Of a stretch of DNA of 5,432 nt, positions 1 to 5,432 are shown piece after piece. The notes beneath the pieces are model-generated. The model searched no databases. It worked only from the letters and a program-made list of their open reading frames with translations, and had not been told where the DNA came from. Made by a program: the position numbers and the translations under genes. This DNA comes from Pseudomonadota bacterium (lineage in GTDB: Bacteria > Pseudomonadota > Gammaproteobacteria > Burkholderiales > Burkholderiaceae_D), in assembly GCA_023435945.1 (NCBI GenBank), contig JAEZLB010000101.1, positions 1 to 5,432 of the forward strand. Direction: 5' to 3'. Every line of letters starts with the position of its first letter. Position 1 is the first letter of the stretch.

Positions 1-23
1 GTCATAACGAGGGCATCTCCCTG

Positions 24-52
24 AAAAATGGGCGAGTCACGGCTCGCCCATT
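24..52 (-). terminator. Rho-independent terminator of the sucA-sucB-lpd-lipoprotein unit
   Basis: Read on the minus strand, a perfect 10-bp stem (arm AATGGGCGAG, bases 52-43, pairing with 36-27) encloses a 6-base loop. The 3' arm runs into five T residues (28-24). It starts 12 bases after the lipoprotein stop codon. A GC-rich stem followed directly by a U-tract is the standard intrinsic terminator structure, so the operon very probably ends here. On the plus strand the same stem is followed by a T-rich run (55-66), so it may also stop transcription arriving from the left. Confidence 0.9.
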
Positions 53-64
53 CGTTTTCTATTT

Positions 65-469
65 TTATTGCGGATTCATCTCGACCACGATGCGGGAAGG
101 ATAGCTGGCACCGCCCTGGCCGATCGGAAAACCAAATCCGAAACCGACACCGACACGACTTCCTCCCGTTCCGCCCCCTATGCCTACGCTCATGTTGGAG
201 CTGCCAGGGCCAGGTGTCGCACGATAGAGCACTTCCGAAGTACGGTAACCAGCCTTATTGCACACCACGCGCAAGTCTCCGCGTGGTGCGCCTATGGGTG
301 CAGTGCCGGGCGTTTTCACTTTCCAGCTGCCTGCGTCCGTAGTCACCGTGCATTCCGCATCGACAATGGTCTGTCCGGCGTGAGTAGTCTGTATCTCAAC
401 ACCGCTGTCGGTACTCGGCGTCGCGCAGGCCGCCAGCCCCAGCGATATCAGTAGAACCGCATAGCGCAT
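65..469 (-). CDS. Small predicted outer-membrane lipoprotein of unknown function
   Basis: A 134-residue protein that I do not recognise as a named gene. Its N-terminus is a short lipoprotein signal: Arg2, a hydrophobic stretch (residues 4-12) and a lipobox LAAC with Cys15 as the predicted lipidated residue. The residue after the Cys is Ala, not Asp, which favours outer-membrane sorting. The mature part is about 120 residues. Residues 24-83 look like a small beta-sandwich with two cysteines (Cys40, Cys70) that could form a periplasmic disulfide, and a W-x-V-x-TPG stretch (49-55) followed by DLRVVC and KAGY. This pattern recalls small PEGA-like or carboxypeptidase-regulatory-like lipoprotein domains, but that is only a resemblance. 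Residues 96-120 are very Gly-rich with alternating Gly-Phe/Val, probably flexible or surface exposed, before a short hydrophobic beta-like end. The ATG start is supported by GAGGA five bases upstream, overlapping the lpd stop. It is the last gene before the terminator. Any link to the TCA cycle is inference from position only. Confidence 0.82.
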   Translation of the reverse strand: MRYAVLLISLGLAACATPSTDSGVEIQTTHAGQTIVDAECTVTTDAGSWKVKTPGTAPIGAPRGDLRVVCNKAGYRTSEVLYRATPGPGSSNMSVGIGGGTGGSRVGVGFGFGFPIGQGGASYPSRIVVEMNPQ

Positions 470-474
470 AATTT

Positions 475-477
475 TCC

Positions 478-479
<2 letters not shown>
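475..479 (-). promoter_or_regulatory. Ribosome binding site of the lipoprotein, overlapping the lpd stop codon
   Basis: On the minus strand the lpd stop TGA (480-478) runs straight into GGA, giving the Shine-Dalgarno core GAGGA. A 5-base spacer (474-470) separates it from the ATG at 469-467. The site fixes the lipoprotein start and implies that ribosomes finishing lpd can re-initiate there, so the two genes are probably translationally coupled. Confidence 0.75.
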
Positions 480-1905
<1,426 letters not shown>

Positions 1906-1912
1906 AAGCTTT

Positions 1913-1918
1913 ACCCCT
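1913..1918 (-). promoter_or_regulatory. Ribosome binding site of lpd
   Basis: AGGGGT on the minus strand lies 7 bases before the ATG at 1905-1903, a good match to the 16S anti-Shine-Dalgarno. It sits 13 bases downstream of the sucB-lpd hairpin, so the hairpin itself does not cover it. Confidence 0.65.
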
Positions 1919-1931
1919 AAGAAGTGAGCAA

Positions 1932-1953
1932 GGCCGTGTCATTCGACACGGCC
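1932..1953 (-). other. Intercistronic hairpin between sucB and lpd
   Basis: A perfect 9-bp inverted repeat: minus-strand arm GGCCGTGTC (1953-1945), 4-base loop (1944-1941), arm GACACGGCC (1940-1932). It starts exactly 5 bases after the sucB TAA. The downstream bases are TTGCTCAC, not a U-run, so it does not look like a full intrinsic terminator. More likely roles are protection of the upstream mRNA 3' end, an RNA-processing boundary, or partial attenuation that sets the E2:E3 ratio; these are inferences. Confidence 0.7.
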
Positions 1954-1958
1954 CGACA

Positions 1959-3218
1959 TTACAGATCCAGCAGCAGGCGAGCCGGATCCTCCAGGGCTTC
2001 TTTCATCGCCACCAGACCTAGTACCGCTTCGCGACCATCGATGATGCGATGGTCGTAAGACAGCGCGAGGTAATTGATAGGACGTATCACAATCTGACCA
2101 TTCTCGACCACCGGACGCTCCTTGGTGGCGTGGATGCCGAGAATCGCAGATTGAGGCGGATTGATGATGGGCGTAGAGAGCATGGAGCCAAATACGCCGC
2201 CGTTGGAAATAGAGAAAGTGCCGCCGGTCAGCTCTTCCAACGTGAGCTTGCCATCTTTGGCCTTGGCACCATATTCGCCGATTTTCTTTTCGATCTCGGC
2301 AATGGTCATCTGGTCTGCATCGCGCAGGATGGGAACTACCAGGCCGCGCGGGGAACCAACCGCGATACCGATATCGAAATAACCGTGATACAGAATATCG
2401 TTGCCGTCCACGGAAGCGTTCAGAATCGGATATTTCTTCAAGGCTGCCACAACCGCCTTCACAAAGAAAGACATGAAACCCAGCTTCACGCCATGTTCCT
2501 TCTCGAAGCGATCCTTGTACTTGCTGCGCAAGTCGAGCACCGGCTGCATGTTCACTTCATTGAAGGTCGTCAGGATCGCGTTGGTTTGCTGCGACTGCAC
2601 CAGGCGTTCCGCGATACGCGCACGCAGTCGGCTCATTGGCACGCGTTCTTCAGGACGCTCACCCAGATTGGGGAGTGGGACATTAACCGATTGCAGTGCA
2701 GGTTTCGGGGCTGCAGCGGGACCCGAAGCCGGTTTTACCGGCGCGGCAACAGGCGCTGGTTTCTTGTCCAGCATGTTGATGACGTCGCCCTTGGTCACGC
2801 GGCCGCCACGACCACTGCCCTGTATTTCATCGGCGGACAACTGGTTCTCTGCCATCATCTTGGCAGCGGCAGGCATCGCGACACCGCTGGCGGAGGAAAC
2901 CGCCGATGCGGCAGCAGGTGCCTGGGCTGGCCCCGCCGCAGCCGCTTCCTTCTGGGCGGGTGCTTCGCCCGCTTTGGCTTCCGTATCAATGCGCGCAATG
3001 ACTTCGCCGGATACGACGGTATCGCCATCCTGCTTGACGATTTCCAAGATGACTCCGGCATCGGGAGCCGGTAGTTCCAGTACGACTTTATCGGTTTCGA
3101 TGTCGATCAGATTCTCGTCCCGCTTGACGGCTTGACCGGATTTTTTATGCCACTGCAGCAACGTCGCTTCAGAGACGGATTCTGATAATTGAGGAACTCT
3201 CACTTCTATTATTGCCAT
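1959..3218 (-). CDS. sucB: Dihydrolipoyllysine-residue succinyltransferase, E2 of the 2-oxoglutarate dehydrogenase complex
   Basis: Core enzyme (also called odhB) that carries the succinyl group on a lipoyl arm and transfers it to CoA; cytoplasmic, forming the 24-subunit core typical of the family. The 419 residues cover the full E2 plan. A single lipoyl domain spans about 2-78, with the lipoylated lysine in ETDKV (Lys44). An Ala/Pro-rich swinging linker spans about 82-112. The peripheral subunit-binding domain lies at about 113-150 (AAAKMMAEN to KGDVINML). A second Ala/Pro/Lys linker runs 152-176, and the catalytic acyltransferase domain about 188-419. The active-site signature [11 protein letters not shown] is intact, with His390 and Asp394. 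The motif [20 protein letters not shown] (337-356) and the DHR-x-x-DG signature fit a succinyl- rather than acetyltransferase. The ATG start directly precedes the lipoyl domain and has GGAG six bases upstream. It lies 57 bases after sucA and 53 bases before lpd, each spacer containing a hairpin. Confidence 0.97.
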   Translation of the reverse strand: MAIIEVRVPQLSESVSEATLLQWHKKSGQAVKRDENLIDIETDKVVLELPAPDAGVILEIVKQDGDTVVSGEVIARIDTEAKAGEAPAQKEAAAAGPAQAPAAASAVSSASGVAMPAAAKMMAENQLSADEIQGSGRGGRVTKGDVINMLDKKPAPVAAPVKPASGPAAAPKPALQSVNVPLPNLGERPEERVPMSRLRARIAERLVQSQQTNAILTTFNEVNMQPVLDLRSKYKDRFEKEHGVKLGFMSFFVKAVVAALKKYPILNASVDGNDILYHGYFDIGIAVGSPRGLVVPILRDADQMTIAEIEKKIGEYGAKAKDGKLTLEELTGGTFSISNGGVFGSMLSTPIINPPQSAILGIHATKERPVVENGQIVIRPINYLALSYDHRIIDGREAVLGLVAMKEALEDPARLLLDL

Positions 3219-3224
3219 TTAACG

Positions 3225-3228
3225 CTCC
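3225..3228 (-). promoter_or_regulatory. Ribosome binding site of sucB
   Basis: GGAG on the minus strand lies 6 bases before the sucB ATG (3218-3216). It is 17 bases beyond the sucA-sucB hairpin and so should stay accessible when that hairpin forms. Confidence 0.65.
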
Positions 3229-3245
3229 GTTTCGGTTTGTTCTGA

Positions 3246-3270
3246 CACGGCCCCAGCTTCTGGGGCCGTG
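3246..3270 (-). other. Intercistronic hairpin between sucA and sucB
   Basis: A perfect 11-bp GC-rich inverted repeat: minus-strand arm CACGGCCCCAG (3270-3260), 3-base loop AAG, arm CTGGGGCCGTG (3256-3246). It starts exactly 5 bases after the sucA TAA. What follows is TCAGAACAAACC, with no U-tract, so it is unlikely to be an efficient Rho-independent terminator. It shares the GGCCGTG/CACGGCC core with the sucB-lpd hairpin. A role in mRNA stabilisation, processing or differential expression of E1 and E2 is inferred, not shown. Confidence 0.75.
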
Positions 3271-3275
3271 CAGGG

Positions 3276-5432
3276 TTATTTGGTGAGGGTAAAACCTTTG
3301 ATTTTGGAAAAAGCACCTTCTATCAGCGCTTTTTGCTGAGCAAAATGCTTGTCGTAGTAACCGACTGCCGGCGATGCACTGGCTGGACGCCCGGAATACG
3401 CGAGCTTCTGACCTTCCGACATGTTCTCCAGTAGATTGTGCTGGATCTGGAACCATGCGCCCTGATTCTGCGGTTCATCTTGCACCCAGACCAGCTCGGT
3501 CGCGTTGGGGAATTTCTTCAGCTCCGCAGAAAATGCCTTGTGCGGGAATGGATAGAGCTGCTCGATGCGGATGATGGCCACATCGCTGGCGCCACGTTCG
3601 CGTCGTGCATTGGCCAGGTCGTAATAAACCTTGCCAGAGCAAACCAGCACACGTTTTACTTTCTGGCCATCGATGTCCGCATCCACTTCGCCTATCACGG
3701 TCTGGAAAGTACCCTTGGCCAGATCGGACAAAGGTGAACCTGCATCCTTGTTACGCAGCAGCGACTTGGGAGTCATCACGACCAGCGGCTTGCGGAAGGT
3801 GCGCAGCATCTGGCGGCGCAACAAATGGAAAATCTGCGCAGCCGTTGTGGGTTGCACCACCTGCATGTTGTTGTCCGCGCAGAGTTGCAGGAAACGTTCG
3901 AGACGGGCCGACGAGTGTTCCGGTCCCTGCCCCTCATATCCGTGCGGCAGCAGCATGACCAGGCCCGAGGCGCGCCCCCACTTTACCTCACCGGAGCTGA
4001 TGAACTGGTCGATCACGACTTGGGCACCGTTGGCGAAGTCGCCGAACTGTGCCTCCCACACAGTCAGCGTATTAGGTGCAGCAGTCGAATAACCATACTC
4101 AAACGCGAGCACCGCTTCTTCAGACAGAACCGAGTCGATAATCGCGAATGGCGCTTGCTGATCCGAAATGCGAGACAGTGGCACATGCACACCCAGATCC
4201 CAGCGTTCACGGTTCTGATCATGCAAGACTGCATGACGATGCATAAAGGTACCGCGGCCAACGTCCTGACCGGTAATACGCACTGGATAACCCGAGGCGA
4301 CCAAGGATGCATACGCCAGATGCTCACCCATGCCCCAGTCCAGGTTCATTTCACCGCGTCCCATAGCGGCACGGTCGCTCAATACCTTTTCGACCAGCGG
4401 ATGCAGCTTGAAACCTTCCGGTACGCTGACGATACGCTCGGCAAGACGCTGCAGTTCCGTGACCGGCAATGCCGTATCAGCATTGTCTGCCCATTTCTTG
4501 TTCAGGAATGGCGTCCAGTCGACCGCGTACTTGCCCTTGAAATTGGAAATGACGGGATCTATCGTGTGCTTGCCTGCGTCCATGGCTTCGCGATAGGCAT
4601 GCACCATTTCCTCGCCTTCCTGCTCGGTCAGCACACCCTGGGCAACCAGCTTGTCCACGTACATCTTGCGGGTACCCGGATGCTGGGCAACCTTCTTGTA
4701 CATGAGAGGCTGAGTCAGTGCAGGCGTATCCTGCTCGTTGTGCCCCAGCTTACGGAAGCAGACGATATCCACTACCACGTCTTTCTTGAACTGCATGCGG
4801 TAATCGAGCGCAATCTGCATCGCATACACCACGGCTTCCGGATCGTCGCCATTCACATGCAGCACCGGCGCTTCGATCATCTTCACCACGTCCGTGCAGT
4901 ACAAGGTGGAGCGGGCATCGCGCGGGTCGGACGTGGTAAAACCGATCTGGTTATTGATCACGATATGCACCGTGCCGCCGGTTCCGTAGCCACGAGTCTG
5001 CGCCAGATTCAGCGTTTCCATCACCACGCCCTGCCCGGCAAAGGCAGCATCACCGTGCACCAGTACCGGCAACACTTCGTCGCCGAAACGATCGCGGCGC
5101 CTGTGCATGCGCGCCTTGACCGATCCTTCCACCACGGGATTGACGATTTCCAGATGCGAAGGATTAAAAGCCAGAGACAGATGGACCGGACCGCCCGGCG
5201 TCGACACGTCGGCGGAAAAGCCCTGATGGTATTTCACGTCACCCGCCGGCAGATTGTCAGCATGATGGCCTTCGAATTCCGCGAACAAGTCCTTGGGCAT
5301 CTTGCCCAACGTATTGACCAGCACGTTCAGTCGCCCACGGTGTGCCATACCGATCACGATTTCCTGTACGCCTTTTTCACCGGATCGCCTGATCAGTTCG
5401 TCCAACCCGGCAATAAAGCTCTCACCGCCCTC
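3276..5432 (-). CDS. sucA: 2-oxoglutarate dehydrogenase E1 component (partial, N-terminus beyond the window)
   Basis: Thiamin-diphosphate enzyme that decarboxylates 2-oxoglutarate and succinylates the lipoyl arm of SucB; cytoplasmic. The frame is open to the right edge, giving 718 residues; against about 930 in E. coli SucA, roughly 215-235 N-terminal residues are missing. The first visible residues (EGGESFIAGLDELI) match the internal family region EGG..x..LxELI, so the gene continues and the TTG at 5405-5403 is not the start. Visible motifs, numbered from the edge: GMAHRGRLNV (28-37); NPSHLEIV (90-97); ThDP/Mg motif GDAAFAGQG (127-135) paired with NNQIGFTT (160-167); KLGHNEQDTP (228-237); the pyrimidine-domain GQD-x-GRGTF-x-HRHAV-x-HDQ (388-406); SEEAVLAFEYG (437-447); PHGYEGQGPEHSSAR (496-510); and the C-terminal VWVQDEPQNQGAW block (648-660). 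The histidines and the ThDP motif expected of E1o are present and no disruption is seen. It ends with TAA, 57 bases before sucB. Confidence 0.97.
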   Translation of the reverse strand, partial: EGGESFIAGLDELIRRSGEKGVQEIVIGMAHRGRLNVLVNTLGKMPKDLFAEFEGHHADNLPAGDVKYHQGFSADVSTPGGPVHLSLAFNPSHLEIVNPVVEGSVKARMHRRRDRFGDEVLPVLVHGDAAFAGQGVVMETLNLAQTRGYGTGGTVHIVINNQIGFTTSDPRDARSTLYCTDVVKMIEAPVLHVNGDDPEAVVYAMQIALDYRMQFKKDVVVDIVCFRKLGHNEQDTPALTQPLMYKKVAQHPGTRKMYVDKLVAQGVLTEQEGEEMVHAYREAMDAGKHTIDPVISNFKGKYAVDWTPFLNKKWADNADTALPVTELQRLAERIVSVPEGFKLHPLVEKVLSDRAAMGRGEMNLDWGMGEHLAYASLVASGYPVRITGQDVGRGTFMHRHAVLHDQNRERWDLGVHVPLSRISDQQAPFAIIDSVLSEEAVLAFEYGYSTAAPNTLTVWEAQFGDFANGAQVVIDQFISSGEVKWGRASGLVMLLPHGYEGQGPEHSSARLERFLQLCADNNMQVVQPTTAAQIFHLLRRQMLRTFRKPLVVMTPKSLLRNKDAGSPLSDLAKGTFQTVIGEVDADIDGQKVKRVLVCSGKVYYDLANARRERGASDVAIIRIEQLYPFPHKAFSAELKKFPNATELVWVQDEPQNQGAWFQIQHNLLENMSEGQKLAYSGRPASASPAVGYYDKHFAQQKALIEGAFSKIKGFTLTK

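Noticed and set aside
10..22. Short inverted repeat AGGG/CCCT beyond the terminator
   Set aside because: Only 4 bp of stem with a 5-base loop, expected by chance, and not followed by a T-run.
68..454. Plus-strand open frames opposite the lipoprotein gene
   Set aside because: No convincing ribosome binding site or domain. The minus-strand frame has a lipobox, a good Shine-Dalgarno and a terminator, so the plus-strand frames are shadows.
1932..1953. sucB-lpd hairpin as a Rho-independent terminator
   Set aside because: No U-tract follows the stem and lpd begins 27 bases further on with a good ribosome binding site, so complete termination here would be hard to reconcile with the operon.
2049..3074. 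Long plus-strand open frame of 341 codons, antisense to sucB
   Set aside because: It lies wholly inside the well-supported sucB. Its product is rich in Arg/His/Gly with no recognisable domain, as expected of a frame opposite a GC-rich, Ala/Pro-rich coding sequence.
3276..5405. TTG at 5405-5403 as the start of sucA
   Set aside because: The frame stays open to the window edge and the nine residues before it (EGGESFIAG) match conserved internal SucA sequence, so this TTG is an internal Leu codon of a partial gene.

Overview
The window reads as one minus-strand operon segment carrying the 2-oxoglutarate dehydrogenase complex (OGDHC) of a Gram-negative, most likely betaproteobacterial, organism. 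Three points suggest this lineage. The gene order is sucA-sucB-lpd with a dedicated lpd in the cluster. Lpd has a longer loop ahead of its redox disulfide (around residues 35-47), which I recall as typical of betaproteobacterial OGDHC Lpd. The base composition is moderately high G+C by eye. The genus cannot be fixed from this sequence; Nitrosomonadales or Burkholderiales are reasonable guesses.

Layout, in the direction of transcription (right to left). From 5432 to 3276 lies the C-terminal three quarters of sucA (E1, thiamin-diphosphate decarboxylase), cut by the window edge. A 57-base spacer follows, holding a perfect 11-bp hairpin at 3246-3270. Next is sucB/odhB (E2, dihydrolipoyl succinyltransferase) at 3218-1959. 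A 53-base spacer follows, holding a perfect 9-bp hairpin at 1932-1953. Then comes lpd (E3, dihydrolipoyl dehydrogenase) at 1905-478, and 8 bases later a small predicted outer-membrane lipoprotein at 469-65. A strong intrinsic terminator at 24-52 closes the unit. Bases 1-23 hold nothing I can identify. No gene-free stretch exceeds 60 bases, and no promoter is visible; the operon promoter should lie upstream of sucA, outside the window.

E1, E2 and E3 together convert 2-oxoglutarate, CoA and NAD+ to succinyl-CoA, CO2 and NADH in the TCA cycle. E1 decarboxylates and reductively acylates the lipoyl arm of E2, E2 transfers succinyl to CoA, and E3 reoxidises the dihydrolipoyl arm. All catalytic motifs I looked for are intact and there are no frameshifts. 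This is mostly a conserved housekeeping region, and I see no sign of a new defence, mobile or biosynthetic system. The less ordinary points are two intercistronic hairpins, each starting exactly 5 bases after a stop codon, and the uncharacterised lipoprotein tightly coupled to lpd as the last gene of the unit.
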